Below, piece by piece: positions 26,895-35,825 of a stretch of 64,000 bases of DNA. The stretch lies in NCBI GenBank assembly GCA_016234655.1, contig JACRAU010000011.1, positions 62,001 to 126,000 on the forward strand, written 5' to 3'. The DNA is from Betaproteobacteria bacterium. Lineage in GTDB: Bacteria > Pseudomonadota > Gammaproteobacteria > Burkholderiales > Thiobacillaceae. The notes under the pieces are model-generated. The model saw nothing but the letters and a program-made list of their open reading frames with translations. It made no database searches and was not told the DNA's origin. The translations under genes were made by a program, and so were the position numbers. Each line of letters opens with the position of its first letter. Positions within the stretch are counted from its first letter, which is position 1.

Positions 26895-27524
26895 ATGCGC
26901 AAGATCGCTACTTGGCTATTTGTCTTTATCGCCGCCATCGGCTTGTCCGGCTGCGGTTACAACACCATCCAGGCCCAAGACGAGGGTATCAAGGCATCGT
27001 GGTCCGAGGTGCTCAACCAATACCAGCGCCGCGCCGACCTGGTGCCCAACCTGGTCAACACCGTGAAGGGCTATGCCGCACACGAGGCCAAGGTATTGAC
27101 CGAAGTGACCGATGCCAGGGCCCGGGTCGGCCAGGTCCAGGCCACGCCGGAACTGGTCGACGACCCGGCCGCCTTCCAGCAATTCCAGGCCGCGCAGGCC
27201 GACCTGTCCCGATCCCTGGGCCGCTTGCTGCTGGTGGCGGAGAACTATCCGCAATTGAAAGCCGACGCCGCCTTCCGCGACCTGCAAGCGCAACTGGAGG
27301 GCACCGAAAACCGCATCACCGTGGCGCGCAACCGCTATATCAAGGCGGTGCAGGACTACAACATCACCGTGCGCCAGTTCCCCAGCAACCTGACCGCCAT
27401 GCTGTTCGGCTTCCAGACCAAGGCCAATTTCGCGGTGGAGAACGAGAAGGCCATCGCGGTGCCGCCCAAGGTCGACTTCGGCGGCGCCGAACCGGCCCCG
27501 GTCGATGCCGCCAAGGGTTATTGA
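26895..27524 (+). CDS. LemA-family lipoprotein
   Basis: The 209-residue protein has a lipoprotein signal peptide (FIAAIGLSGCG, lipobox Cys at residue 21) followed by the LemA helical domain: WSEVLNQYQRRADLVPNLVNTVKGYAAHE and AENYPQLKADAAFRDLQAQLEGTENRI. LemA proteins form helical bundles at the envelope; their function is unsettled. An AAGGAGG ribosome-binding site precedes the ATG. It begins a lemA-TPM-TPM operon, a common arrangement. Confidence 0.93.
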   Translation: MRKIATWLFVFIAAIGLSGCGYNTIQAQDEGIKASWSEVLNQYQRRADLVPNLVNTVKGYAAHEAKVLTEVTDARARVGQVQATPELVDDPAAFQQFQAAQADLSRSLGRLLLVAENYPQLKADAAFRDLQAQLEGTENRITVARNRYIKAVQDYNITVRQFPSNLTAMLFGFQTKANFAVENEKAIAVPPKVDFGGAEPAPVDAAKGY

Positions 27525-27531
27525 GGCCACG

Positions 27532-28368
27532 GTGAATCTGCGCCGCGCAGTCTGCGCGCTGCTGCTGGGCCTGTTCTCGCTGGCCGCCGGGGCGGAGGTG
27601 GCCGTGCCGCCGCTGACGGCGCGGGTGATCGACCTCACCGGCAGCTTGAGCGCCGACCAGCGCAGCGCCATCGAACAGAGACTGGCGGCCTTGGAGGCGG
27701 CCAAGGGCAGCCAGGTCGCCGTTCTGCTGTTGCCGAGCACCCAGCCCGAGACCGTCGAGCAATACGGCATCCGGGTGGCCGAGGCCTGGAAACTAGGCCG
27801 CGAGGGCATCGACGACGGCGCCTTGCTGCTCATCGCCAAGGACGACCGGACGCTACGCATCGAGGTCGGCTACGGCCTGGAGGGCGCCATCCCCGACGCC
27901 GTGGCCAAGCGGGTGATCGAGGAGATTATCCTGCCGCGATTTAAACAGGGGGATTTTGCCGGCGGCATCGCGGCCGGCGCCGATGCCCTGGTCAAACTGG
28001 TCGAGGGCGAGCCCTTGCCCGAACCGACGCGCAAGAGCGCGCCTGGCATCGCTTTCTTCGAGAACACCCTGCCGGTGGCCATGCTCTTCATCTTCGTGGT
28101 CGGTGGCCTGCTTCGGGCCATGCTCGGCCGCTTCCTCGGCGCCTCGGTCGCGGGCTCTATCGCCTTCTTCGGTGCCTGGCTGCTCTTAGGTTCGCTGCTG
28201 ACGGGTGCCGTCATCGCCTTAATCGTGTTTCTGATTACCTTGGCGGGCGGTGGCCGCTTCGGCCATGCCGGCGGTGGGTTCGGCGGCCGGGGCGGCGGTG
28301 GGTTCGGCGGGGGCTTTTCCGGCGGCGGCGGTGGTTTCGGCGGCGGTGGCGCCTCGGGGAGATGGTAA
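27532..28368 (+). CDS. TPM-domain membrane protein (YgcG-like) with Gly-rich tail
   Basis: The roughly 278-residue protein has a signal peptide (RRAVCALLLGLFSLAAGAE) and a TPM domain (ARVIDLTGSLSADQRSAIEQRL, YGIRVAEAWKLG, LRIEVGYGLEGAIPDAVAKR). Two membrane helices (about residues 180-240) and a C-terminal tail of Gly/Phe repeats such as GGGGFGGGG follow. A GTG start is preferred over an ATG 27 bases upstream because GAGG sits before the GTG and the signal peptide then begins properly. TPM proteins are linked to membrane maintenance and photosystem repair in plants; the bacterial role is unclear. Confidence 0.88.
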   Translation: MNLRRAVCALLLGLFSLAAGAEVAVPPLTARVIDLTGSLSADQRSAIEQRLAALEAAKGSQVAVLLLPSTQPETVEQYGIRVAEAWKLGREGIDDGALLLIAKDDRTLRIEVGYGLEGAIPDAVAKRVIEEIILPRFKQGDFAGGIAAGADALVKLVEGEPLPEPTRKSAPGIAFFENTLPVAMLFIFVVGGLLRAMLGRFLGASVAGSIAFFGAWLLLGSLLTGAVIALIVFLITLAGGGRFGHAGGGFGGRGGGGFGGGFSGGGGGFGGGGASGRW

Positions 28369-28871
28369 TGAATGCGATCGCGCGCATCATCAAGCACCTG
28401 TTCTATCCCGACTGGCTGGCCTGGCGTGCCTTCCCCACGCGCAGCCGCCGGGCCATCGAACGGGCCATCGGCGAGTCGGAGGTGCGCCATGGCGGCGAGA
28501 TTCGCTTCGCGGTCGAAGCCAATCTCGCCCCGCTGTCGCTGCTGAATGGCGTCGATGCCCGGCAGCGTGCCCTCGAGCTGTTCGGTCAGTTGCGAGTGTG
28601 GGATACCGCGCGGAACAACGGCGTGCTGATCTATCTCTTGATGGCCGATCGGAATGTCGAGATCGTCGCCGACCGCGGCCTCAACGGTCTGGTTCAGCCG
28701 GCGGAATGGGAAGCTGTCTGCCAGCAGATGGAGGCGGACTTTCGCCGGGGCGCCTTCGAGGCCGGGGTGCGCCAGGGCATCAAGTCCATCGGCGCATTGC
28801 TCGCCCGGCATTTCCCGCCATCGGCCGACAAGCGCAACGAACTGCCCGACCGGCCGACGCTGATCGCCTAG
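28368..28871 (+). CDS. Second TPM-domain protein
   Basis: The 167-residue protein lacks a signal peptide. It starts with an amphipathic region MNAIARIIKHLFYPDWLAWRAFP and has a TPM-like domain: IGESEVRHGGEIRFAVEANL, ALELFGQLRVWDTARNNGVLIYLL and RNVEIVADRGLNG. The start overlaps the preceding stop (TAATG). Bacterial lemA operons often carry two TPM genes like this. The stop overlaps the convergent lplT gene by 4 bases. Confidence 0.87.
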   Translation: MNAIARIIKHLFYPDWLAWRAFPTRSRRAIERAIGESEVRHGGEIRFAVEANLAPLSLLNGVDARQRALELFGQLRVWDTARNNGVLIYLLMADRNVEIVADRGLNGLVQPAEWEAVCQQMEADFRRGAFEAGVRQGIKSIGALLARHFPPSADKRNELPDRPTLIA

Positions 28872-30175
28872 TGTTTGGCCGGGCCGTGCTGCACGTGCTC
28901 GGCGGCTTCCAGCAGGCGCTCCAGTTCTTCCTTGTGCACCCGCATATTCGTGTAATGCCAGCGGCGCACCAGCCACATGGTCAGCGCCACGAACAGGCTG
29001 AACAGGATGATCACGGCGTACACGGAAAGATTGGCCCAGACCAGCACGGAGTAGAGGCTGAGCATCACCAGGATGCTCAGGTTCTCGTTGAAGTTTTGCA
29101 CCGCGATGGAGTGACCGGCGCCCATCAGGATGTGGCCGCGATGCTGGAGCAGGGCGTTCATCGGCACGACGAAGAAGCCGGCCATGGCGCCGACCGCCAG
29201 CATCAGCACGATGGCGGGCACGGTGCCTTTGACGAAGACCATCAAGGCGGCGGACAGGCCCATGACGATGCCGACGGTGATGACCTTGACCGACTGGTGG
29301 ATCGGAATGAGCCGGCCGGCGAGCACGGCGCCGATGGCGATGCCGATGGCGAACACCACTTGCAGGTAGGCTGCCTCGTGCAGCGGGATGTGCAGGGCCT
29401 CCTCGGCCCAGCGCAGCATGATGAACTGCAATGTCGCGCCGGCACCCCAGAACAGCGTGGTCACGGCCAGCGTGATCTGGCCCAGCTTGTCGACCCAGAG
29501 CAGGCGCACGCAATGGGCGAAGTCTCGGATCATGTAGAGCGGCGATTTGTGGGCGACGCGGTGATCGACCCCGGTATCGGGGATCCACAGGTTGAACAGC
29601 GCCGCCACCAGATAGAGCACGGCGATGGCGATCATGCTGTAGTCGAGCAGCGAGCCGAACAGGCCGCCGTCGAGCAAAGGGCCGAAGACGAATTCGTCGA
29701 CGTTGTGGAAGGCGCCTTGGACCATGGGGCTGATCAGCCAACCGCCGACGATGGTGCCGAGGATGATGGCGGCCACGGTCAGGCCCTCGATCCAGCTATT
29801 GGCCAGCACCAGTTTGCTGTGCGGCAGGTACTCGGTGAGGATGCCGTACTTGGCCGGCGAATAGGCGGCCGCGCCCAAGCCGACCACGGCATAGGCATAG
29901 AGCGGGTTCACGCCGGCGATCATCATCGCGCAGCCGCCGATCTTGATGGTGTTGCTGACGAACATGACCCGGCCCTTGGGCATGGAGTCGGCGAAGGCGC
30001 CGACGAAGGCGGCCAGCACGACATAGGAGATGGTGAAGAACAGCTTGAGCAGGGGCTCATACTCGGCCGGGGCGCGAATCTCCCGGAGCATGGCGATAGC
30101 GGTGATGAGCAGGGCATTGTCGGCCAGCGCGGAAAAAAATTGCGCGGCCATGATGATGTAAAAACCTCGATTCAT
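28868..30175 (-). CDS. lplT: Lysophospholipid transporter LplT (MFS)
   Basis: LplT flips lysophosphatidylethanolamine across the inner membrane for reacylation. The 435-residue, 12-helix protein begins MNRGFYIIMAAQFFSALADNALLITAI, characteristic of LplT, with SPAKYGILTEYLPHSKLVLANSWIEGLTV in the fourth-fifth helix region. The usual partner gene aas (acyltransferase/acyl-ACP synthetase) is not adjacent. It is divergent from the LysR gene, with 170 bp between. Confidence 0.92.
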   Translation of the reverse strand: MNRGFYIIMAAQFFSALADNALLITAIAMLREIRAPAEYEPLLKLFFTISYVVLAAFVGAFADSMPKGRVMFVSNTIKIGGCAMMIAGVNPLYAYAVVGLGAAAYSPAKYGILTEYLPHSKLVLANSWIEGLTVAAIILGTIVGGWLISPMVQGAFHNVDEFVFGPLLDGGLFGSLLDYSMIAIAVLYLVAALFNLWIPDTGVDHRVAHKSPLYMIRDFAHCVRLLWVDKLGQITLAVTTLFWGAGATLQFIMLRWAEEALHIPLHEAAYLQVVFAIGIAIGAVLAGRLIPIHQSVKVITVGIVMGLSAALMVFVKGTVPAIVLMLAVGAMAGFFVVPMNALLQHRGHILMGAGHSIAVQNFNENLSILVMLSLYSVLVWANLSVYAVIILFSLFVALTMWLVRRWHYTNMRVHKEELERLLEAAEHVQHGPAKH

Positions 30176-30345
30176 TACAACTCGAGTTGCGCTTATCGTT
30201 GTCTGGAACCGCGTTATACCACGCGATGCATGACATCGGCCACCGCCGGTGTCAGCCGATTGCCCTTGGCATGAACGGACTACTCTTGGTCGGCAAAGTG
30301 TGGTTGAATTGCATAATTATTTTTTATCTGACTATTAAATAAGCA

Positions 30346-31269
30346 ATGGCCGACCGGCGCCTCCAAGTTTTCCATACCGTTGCCAAGCAACTGTCTTTCA
30401 CCAAGGCGGCCGAGCAACTGTTCATGACCCAGCCTGCCGTGACCTTTCAGGTCAAGCAGCTGGAAGAGCATTTCAATACCCGCCTGTTCGAGCGTTCGCA
30501 CGGCAAGATTTCGCTGACCCCGGCCGGCGAACTGGCGCTCGACTATGCCGAGCGCATCCTCGACATGACGGCCGAGATGGAGGCGCGCATCTCCGAATTG
30601 ACCGGCCAAGTCAGCGGCCCCTTGTTGATCGGCGCGTCGACCACCATCGCCGAATACATGCTGCCGCGACTGTTGGGCGACTTCAAGAAAAAGCACCCCG
30701 AGACCCAGGCCCGTCTGACCGTGGCCAACTCCGAGACCATCGAGAACAAGGTGGCGGAGCATGCCCTCGACCTCGGCTTGATCGAGGCCCATTCGCACCA
30801 TCCCAATCTGGTCAGCCGCGCCTGCTGCGAAGACGAACTGCTGATGATCTGCGCGCCCAGCAGCGAGTTGGCCAAGCTGAAGACCGTCAGCCCCAAGCAA
30901 CTGGCGGGCAAGCCGTATATCACGCGCGAATCGGGTTCCGGCACGCGCGAGATCATCGACGAATACTTCAACCAAAACGGCGTGTCGTCCGACGAAATGA
31001 ACCTGGCCATGGAACTGGGTAGCCGCGAGGCGATCAAGGGCGCGGTCATCGCCGGCCTGGGCTTCGCCATCGTCTCCAGCACCACCGTGGCCAAGGAGGT
31101 CAAGCTGGGCGAGCTGACGGCCGTGCCGCTCGACCCGCCGCTACGCCGCCAGCTCTCGCTGGTCTACCCGCAAGAAAAATTCCGCAGCAAGCTGTTGCAG
31201 GCCTTCCTCGATTTCCTGGAGTGCTGCCCCTTGCTCGAACCTGGGACGAAATACGGCAAGCCGCTATGA
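30346..31269 (+). CDS. LysR-family transcriptional regulator (CysL-like)
   Basis: The 307-residue protein has an N-terminal winged helix-turn-helix (FHTVAKQLSFTKAAEQLFMTQPAVTFQVKQLE) and a periplasmic-binding-protein-like effector domain resembling the CysL group (GPLLIGASTTIAEYMLPRLL, ESGSGTREIIDEYF, AGLGFAIVSS). Its target is unknown; lplT is divergent and a natural candidate. The AT-rich 40 bp before the start probably contain its promoter. The stop overlaps the next gene's ATG. Confidence 0.9.
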   Translation: MADRRLQVFHTVAKQLSFTKAAEQLFMTQPAVTFQVKQLEEHFNTRLFERSHGKISLTPAGELALDYAERILDMTAEMEARISELTGQVSGPLLIGASTTIAEYMLPRLLGDFKKKHPETQARLTVANSETIENKVAEHALDLGLIEAHSHHPNLVSRACCEDELLMICAPSSELAKLKTVSPKQLAGKPYITRESGSGTREIIDEYFNQNGVSSDEMNLAMELGSREAIKGAVIAGLGFAIVSSTTVAKEVKLGELTAVPLDPPLRRQLSLVYPQEKFRSKLLQAFLDFLECCPLLEPGTKYGKPL

Positions 31270-31631
31270 ACTCGGACGAGCGCCGTCTTTTGCAGGCGTT
31301 TCGCAATCTCGACGCCGCGCAAAAGGCCAGCCTGCTGGATTTCGCCGATTTCCTGGTGGCACGGGCCGGCTCGGCGGGTGCCGAGGCGGTGCCGGCCGAG
31401 CCGCTCGACATCCCGCGCCCCGCCGAAGAAAACGTGGTCAAGGCCATCCGGCGCCTGATGACCACCTACCCGATGCTCGACCGCAGCCGGGATAAACTGC
31501 TCAACGAAACCTCGGCCCTGATGACCCAGCACCTGATCCACAAGCGCCCGGCGGTCGAGGTCATCGACGAACTGGAAATCGTCTTCCGCCGCCACTACGA
31601 AGCGCTGAACGATAATTCCAGCGGCGGCTAG
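31266..31631 (+). CDS. Conserved hypothetical protein coupled to the LysR regulator
   Basis: A 121-residue soluble protein, mostly helical, opening [34 protein letters not shown], with a short Pro-rich linker and a second helical part ending in [15 protein letters not shown]. No catalytic motif is visible and the family is not recognised. It is translated from an ATGA overlap with the LysR gene and may act with it. Confidence 0.72.
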   Translation: MNSDERRLLQAFRNLDAAQKASLLDFADFLVARAGSAGAEAVPAEPLDIPRPAEENVVKAIRRLMTTYPMLDRSRDKLLNETSALMTQHLIHKRPAVEVIDELEIVFRRHYEALNDNSSGG

Positions 31632-31686
31632 CCACTCGCCCGGCCGTGGGCGACAATACGGCACCTGGTTCAATCAAGCCCTAATC

Positions 31687-32382
31687 ATGAGCAACGCCGA
31701 TCAAGCCGAACTCGACAAATTCAGCGCCTTGGCCCATCGCTGGTGGGACCCGAACAGCGAGTTCCGCCCGCTGCACGAGATCAACCCGCTGCGCCTGGAA
31801 TGGATCGACGGCCTCGCCCAGCTGAACGGCAAGGCCGTGCTCGATGTCGGCTGCGGTGGCGGTATCCTGGCCGAAGGCATGGCAGGGAAGGGCGCCCAGG
31901 TCACCGGCATCGACCTGGGCGAGAAGGCGCTCAAGGTCGCCAAGCTGCACAAGCTGGAATCCGGTGTCCAAGTCGATTACGAACTGGTCGCCGTCGAAGA
32001 TTTGGCGGAAGCGCAGCCGGCCAGCTTCGACGTGGTTACCTGCATGGAAATGCTGGAACACGTGCCGGACCCGGCCGGCATCGTCGCGGCCTGTGCCCAT
32101 CTGGTGAAGCCGGGCGGCTGGGTGTTCTGCTCTACCCTCAACCGCAATCCGAAGAGCTATCTGTTCGCCATCCTCGGCGCCGAATACATATTAAAGATGC
32201 TGCCGCGCGGCACCCACGACTGGGCCAAATTCATCAAGCCGTCCGAGCTGGCCGGCTTCGCCCGCCAAGCGGGTTTGGAGTTGCAGCAGGTCATGGGCAT
32301 GAGCTACAACCCGATCACCAAGACCTACAAGCTGGAACGGGACACCGACGTCAATTACCTCATGGCCTTCCGCAAGGCCTGA
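31687..32382 (+). CDS. ubiG: Ubiquinone biosynthesis O-methyltransferase
   Basis: UbiG methylates both hydroxyls of the quinone head group (3-demethylubiquinone and the earlier catechol). The 231-residue protein begins with [29 protein letters not shown], diagnostic for UbiG, followed by the SAM-binding [16 protein letters not shown] and [12 protein letters not shown]. It lies 5 bp before gph, the usual ubiG-gph pair. Confidence 0.97.
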   Translation: MSNADQAELDKFSALAHRWWDPNSEFRPLHEINPLRLEWIDGLAQLNGKAVLDVGCGGGILAEGMAGKGAQVTGIDLGEKALKVAKLHKLESGVQVDYELVAVEDLAEAQPASFDVVTCMEMLEHVPDPAGIVAACAHLVKPGGWVFCSTLNRNPKSYLFAILGAEYILKMLPRGTHDWAKFIKPSELAGFARQAGLELQQVMGMSYNPITKTYKLERDTDVNYLMAFRKA

Positions 32383-32387
32383 TACCG

Positions 32388-33068
32388 ATGATCACGGCAT
32401 ATAAGGTCGTGCTGTTCGACCTCGACGGCACCCTGGTCGATACCGCGCCCGATCTCGGCTTCGCCCTGAACGCGTTGCGCCAGCGCCAAGGCCTGGTGCC
32501 GCTGGCGGACGAGGTGATCCGGCCCCAGGCCTCGCACGGCGCGCGCGGCCTCTTGCAACTGGGCTTCGATATCACGCCCGAGGACGCCGGCTTTCAAGCC
32601 CTGCGCCAGGAATTCCTCGCGATCTACGAGGCCAACATCGTGCGTATGTCGCGGCTGTTCCCCGGCATGGCCGAAGTGCTGGCTCAGATGGAAGCCGCCG
32701 GCATCCGCTGGGGCGTGGTGACCAACAAGCCCGAGCGCTTCACCGTGCCGCTGTTGCGCGGTCTGAATCTTTTGGAGCGGGCCGCTTGCGTGGTCAGCGG
32801 CGATACCTGTCCGCAGCCGAAGCCGCATCCGGCCCCGATGCTGCACGCCTGCCACCTGGCCGGCGCCGAGGCGCCGGAATGCCTGTACGTCGGCGACGCC
32901 GAGCGCGATGTCGAGGCGGCTAGCGCCGCCGGCATGCCCACGCTGATCGCCCGCTATGGCTACCTCGGCGCGGACGACCGGCCGGAAGAGTGGGGCGCGG
33001 CCGGTTTCATCGATACGCCGACCGACCTGCTGGCTTGGCTCAGGCAGCCCGCGCAAGAATCGATTTGA
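32388..33068 (+). CDS. gph: Phosphoglycolate phosphatase
   Basis: A 226-residue HAD hydrolase that removes phosphate from 2-phosphoglycolate. Motif I is VVLFDLDGTLVDTAPD (nucleophile Asp and acid/base Asp), motif II GVVTNKP, the Lys is in CPQPKPHPAPM and motif IV is YVGDAERDVEAA. The gene begins just after ubiG. The stop lies only 38 bp before ssrA, and the ssrA promoter probably overlaps its end. Confidence 0.94.
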   Translation: MITAYKVVLFDLDGTLVDTAPDLGFALNALRQRQGLVPLADEVIRPQASHGARGLLQLGFDITPEDAGFQALRQEFLAIYEANIVRMSRLFPGMAEVLAQMEAAGIRWGVVTNKPERFTVPLLRGLNLLERAACVVSGDTCPQPKPHPAPMLHACHLAGAEAPECLYVGDAERDVEAASAAGMPTLIARYGYLGADDRPEEWGAAGFIDTPTDLLAWLRQPAQESI

Positions 33069-33093
33069 ACTTTTCCCGATTCAGGGCATCATA
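33065..33093 (+). promoter_or_regulatory. Probable sigma-70 promoter of ssrA
   Basis: TTGAAC at 33065-33070 and ATCATA at 33088-33093 are separated by 17 bp and stand 14 bp before the mature tmRNA 5' end, leaving room for a short RNase P-removed leader. The -35 overlaps the gph stop codon. The -10 match is weak. Confidence 0.4.
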
Positions 33094-33106
33094 CCCACTG
33101 TTCTAT

Positions 33107-33470
33107 GGGGGCGACCTGGTTTCGACGTGGGTTGCAAAGCAGTTAGGGCATACCGAGGATCGGGCTACCTCGTTAATCCATCCGTAAACAAGATAGTCGC
33201 CAACGACGAATCTTACGCTCTAGCCGCTTAAGGGCTAGACGCTGCACCGGTCGGCCTGCGGGCCGGGCTGGGTAAAACCAGCAGCAGTGTCACAAACAGC
33301 AGGAGCAAGGCAAGTTCTGGTCGCGCGGACTTGCACGGAAATCTAGCGAATCGCTCGTAATCAGCCTGCCAGTCGGCGGCTTACGGGTTAGATCAAACGA
33401 CTAGGCTAAGTATGTAGAACTGACTGTAGAGGGCTTGCGGACGCGGGTTCGATCCCCGCCGCCTCCACCA
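33107..33470 (+). ncRNA. ssrA: Transfer-messenger RNA (tmRNA)
   Basis: tmRNA rescues stalled ribosomes and tags the nascent peptide. The 5' end GGGGGCG pairs with CGCCTCC just before the encoded CCA, forming the 7-bp acceptor stem with one G-U. The conserved GACCTGGTTTCGACG and the T-loop GGTTCGATCCCCGCC are both present. The tag frame at 33199-33231 reads ANDESYALAA then TAA. The RNA of 364 nt is normal length. The 3' end is also the insertion site of the mobile element that follows, and the junction restores the full CCA end. Confidence 0.97.
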
Positions 33471-33504
33471 AATCACTATCCGGAGAAATCCGGAATCATC
33501 CGAA

Positions 33505-33538
33505 AACCCCGTAAGAATCAACGCTTACGGGGTTTTTT
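33505..33538 (+). terminator. Rho-independent terminator downstream of ssrA, inside the element's left end
   Basis: A strong stem (AACCCCGTAAG / CTTACGGGGTT) with an 8-base loop followed by a run of T. It lies on the element side of the left attachment site, so the mobile element probably brought it and it now terminates tmRNA transcription. Confidence 0.88.
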
Positions 33539-33574
33539 GTTTCCAGCAAGGTACGACCACATCCTTTGACATCC

Positions 33575-33605
33575 GGGGGCAAGTGGGGGCAACATTGGGG
33601 GCAAC
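33575..33605 (+). repeat. GGGGGCAA boxes at the left end (probable integrase arm sites)
   Basis: Three direct copies of GGGGGCAA at 33575, 33585 and 33597. The last two are extended to TGGGGGCAAC and spaced 12 bp apart. The same two-copy unit with the same spacing occurs near the right end (42711-42732). Inverted copies lie at 33625-33633, between the integrase ribosome-binding site and its ATG, and as a facing pair within the integrase gene at 33721-33740. Repeats in these positions are typical of arm-type binding sites for tyrosine integrases, and could let the integrase repress its own gene. Confidence 0.6.
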
Positions 33606-33633
33606 GGCACTATGCCCGGAAGGAGTTGCCCCC

Positions 33634-34854
33634 ATGCCCCTGACCGATACCGCAATCCGCAACGCCAAGCCTGGCGAGAAGGTCTCCCGCCTTTTCGATG
33701 GTGGCGGGCTCTATTTGGAAGTTGCCCCCGCTGGGGGCAAGTGGTGGCGGCTCAAGTACCGCTTCGGCGGCAAGGAAAAGCGTCTCTCTCTCGGCGTCTA
33801 CCCTGACGTGGGGTTGAAGGTTGCCCGCGAGCGCCGCGACGAAGCGCGCCGGCTATTGGCCGAAGGGATCGACCCAGGCGAGCACCGCAAGACCACGAAG
33901 AGCATGAAGGCTGAGCTCGCTGCCAACAGTTTCGAGGTAGTGGCCCGCGAGTGGTTTACCAAGTACTCGGCAACATGGGTGTCTGGTCATGCTGACAAGA
34001 TCATCCGCCGGCTTGAGCGGGACATCTTCCCTTGGCTGGGTACTCGGCCGGCATCCGAGATCACAGCGCCCGAGCTGCTAGCCGCGCTACGTCGGATCGA
34101 GGAACGTGGTGCCCTGGATACCGCCCACCGCGCCATGCAGAACTGCGGCCAGATATTCCGCTATGCCATTGCCACCGGCCGGGCCGAGCGCGATCCAGCG
34201 GCCGACCTGCGCGGCGCATTGCCGCCAGTCAAGCAAAAGCACTTGGCGGCCATTACCGACCCCAAAGACATCGGCGCGCTGCTGCGGGCAATGGACGGCT
34301 ACACCGGATCGCTGGTGACCAAGTGCGCATTGCGCCTCGCGCCCATGGTCTTCCTGCGACCCGGCGAGTTGCGACAGGCAGAATGGATCGAGATCGACCT
34401 GGACGGCGACACCTGGGAAATACCGGCCGCCCGCATGAAGATGCGGCAGCCGCATATCGTCCCGCTATCCAGCCAGGCCGTGGATATCCTGCGCGAGCTT
34501 CATGCCCTCACCGGCAATAGCCGCTATGTCTTTCCTGGCGCGCGCAGCAACGGCCGGCCCATGTCCAACAACGCCATACTCGCTGCCCTGCGGCGCATGG
34601 GGTACGACAAGGACGAAATGAGCGGCCACGGCTTCCGGGCGATGGCGCGCACCGTCCTGGATGAAGTGCTGGGCTTTAGCCCCGATTGGATCGAGCACCA
34701 GTTGGCGCATGCCGTGAAAGACCCCAATGGCCGCGCCTACAACCGAACGGCGCATCTCAAGCAGCGGCGGGACATGATGCAGGACTGGGCGGATTACTTG
34801 GACAAGTTGAAAGCAGGGGCGGAAATAATCCGGCTACACGGCAACGCGGCATAA
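33634..34854 (+). CDS. int: Tyrosine-family site-specific integrase (P4-like)
   Basis: The 406-residue protein catalyses integration and excision at ssrA. It has the N-terminal DUF4102-type arm-binding domain (MPLTDTAIRNAKPGEKVSRLFDGGGLYLEV, RLSLGVYPDVGLKVAR), a core-binding SAM-like domain, and the catalytic domain. In the catalytic domain the Arg lies in MVFLRPGELRQAEW, the HxxR box in GHGFRAMAR, and the Tyr near AYNRTAHLKQRRDMMQDWADYL. The ATG at 33634 has AAGGAG at 33620-33625; the frame extends upstream without a ribosome-binding site. Confidence 0.94.
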   Translation: MPLTDTAIRNAKPGEKVSRLFDGGGLYLEVAPAGGKWWRLKYRFGGKEKRLSLGVYPDVGLKVARERRDEARRLLAEGIDPGEHRKTTKSMKAELAANSFEVVAREWFTKYSATWVSGHADKIIRRLERDIFPWLGTRPASEITAPELLAALRRIEERGALDTAHRAMQNCGQIFRYAIATGRAERDPAADLRGALPPVKQKHLAAITDPKDIGALLRAMDGYTGSLVTKCALRLAPMVFLRPGELRQAEWIEIDLDGDTWEIPAARMKMRQPHIVPLSSQAVDILRELHALTGNSRYVFPGARSNGRPMSNNAILAALRRMGYDKDEMSGHGFRAMARTVLDEVLGFSPDWIEHQLAHAVKDPNGRAYNRTAHLKQRRDMMQDWADYLDKLKAGAEIIRLHGNAA

Positions 34855-34950
34855 CGGTTTGCTGCGCTTGGCTTGGCGGGGCGAAAACCGGGCACCATTG
34901 CCCGGCTGGCGCAGCTTCTGATTCAAGGGTAAGCGTGAAAGGAAAAGAAC

Positions 34951-35505
34951 ATGGCAGGCCCTAGCGTTAAACTTAACGCCATTGGTCAGGCACGGATTCT
35001 CAGTGGCCTAGCTTTTGTTGAAGAGACACTAATGCACATAAATCAACAAGCGCCTAGCGATGGATTGGCTCACTTGATACAACTTGCCAGGCTCTCCAAA
35101 TTGGAAAGGGAGCAAGCCAACAAGCTATTTCAAACAGCTAATGACTGCGGCCTTGACGAGTTACAGCAATACATAGAGCGGAACATGCCTAATGCGCGTG
35201 TTATCGCACTATTTGCATCGGTTACAGCAGCGGTTGCACGAAGCAAATTAAAGTCGGAACAAGCTAGTTTCCGAGCATCTGCTACGAGAAAAAAACAAGA
35301 AAATGATGAAGCTGCCGCATTGTGGAAAGCATGGCAAGATAACCTCGCTATATACGAAAACAAAGCAAGATTTATTGCCGATGTAACCGAAAAATTCCAG
35401 GTTGCCCCAAATACCGCAAGGCGGTGGTTTGACGAATTCAGGAAAGAAACAAGTAACGCCTGGGAGGTAAAATTCGGAAGGAATTACCCCAAAAAGCACC
35501 AATAG
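34951..35505 (+). CDS. Hypothetical protein of the ssrA element
   Basis: A 184-residue, mainly helical, charged protein without signal or membrane segments. Its DNA is clearly more AT-rich than the host genes, pointing to transfer. The C-terminal part (ADVTEKFQVAPNTARRWFDEFRKE) looks like a short helix-turn-helix resembling a recombinase-type HTH, so DNA binding is possible. An AAAGGA precedes the ATG by 8-10 bases. No family is recognised. Confidence 0.65.
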   Translation: MAGPSVKLNAIGQARILSGLAFVEETLMHINQQAPSDGLAHLIQLARLSKLEREQANKLFQTANDCGLDELQQYIERNMPNARVIALFASVTAAVARSKLKSEQASFRASATRKKQENDEAAALWKAWQDNLAIYENKARFIADVTEKFQVAPNTARRWFDEFRKETSNAWEVKFGRNYPKKHQ

Positions 35506-35609
35506 CATTGCTATTTGTATCAGTAGCAATGCTGCTGAAATTTTCAGCATGGCATCTGTCGATCATTCTGATGTTACCGGCCGAAACGGCCATTAACGGA
35601 GCATCCAGA

Positions 35610-35816
35610 ATGAACCAACTACCTGAAACCGGCTTTCTACGTTTGCCGCAAATCATCGGCGACCCTAATGCGGGCCTTCCCCCGATCATCCCGGTAAAAA
35701 AATCCTGCTGGTGGCAAGGTGTGCGCGACGGGCGATTCCCCAAGCCGGTGAAACTTGGGCCGCGTGTTACCGCGTGGCGAGTAGAGGACATAAAAGCCCT
35801 GATTGCATCGGCATAG
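35610..35816 (+). CDS. AlpA-like DNA-binding regulator / excisionase
   Basis: The 68-residue protein has the AlpA/MerR-like winged HTH pattern: GFLRLPQIIGD, then KKSCWWQGVRDGRFPKPVKLGPRVTAWRVEDIKALIAS. In P4-like elements AlpA activates the integrase and directs excision. The frame is open 34 codons further upstream, but this ATG matches the family start. It lies between the integrase and the replication gene, the usual place. Confidence 0.88.
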   Translation: MNQLPETGFLRLPQIIGDPNAGLPPIIPVKKSCWWQGVRDGRFPKPVKLGPRVTAWRVEDIKALIASA

Positions 35817-35825
35817 GGGGCGGAT

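Noticed and set aside
27920..28340. Tandem Gly-rich repeats considered as a DNA repeat array or CRISPR
   Set aside because: They encode the Gly/Phe tail of a TPM protein, with no regular spacer-repeat structure. No CRISPR array was seen anywhere in the window.
27870..29741. 623-codon minus-strand frame across the lemA-TPM region and lplT
   Set aside because: It is out of frame with LplT and antisense to the TPM genes; the Pro-rich stretch is the reverse of the Gly-rich tail.
28250..30274. 674-codon plus-strand frame overlapping a TPM gene and lplT
   Set aside because: It crosses several recognised genes, is antisense to lplT, and its Asp/His/Gln-rich sequence is typical of a shadow.
33457..33472. 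A tRNA gene at the left end of the element
   Set aside because: The tRNA-like end with CCA belongs to tmRNA: the acceptor stem pairs with the sequence at 33107 and the tag frame lies between.
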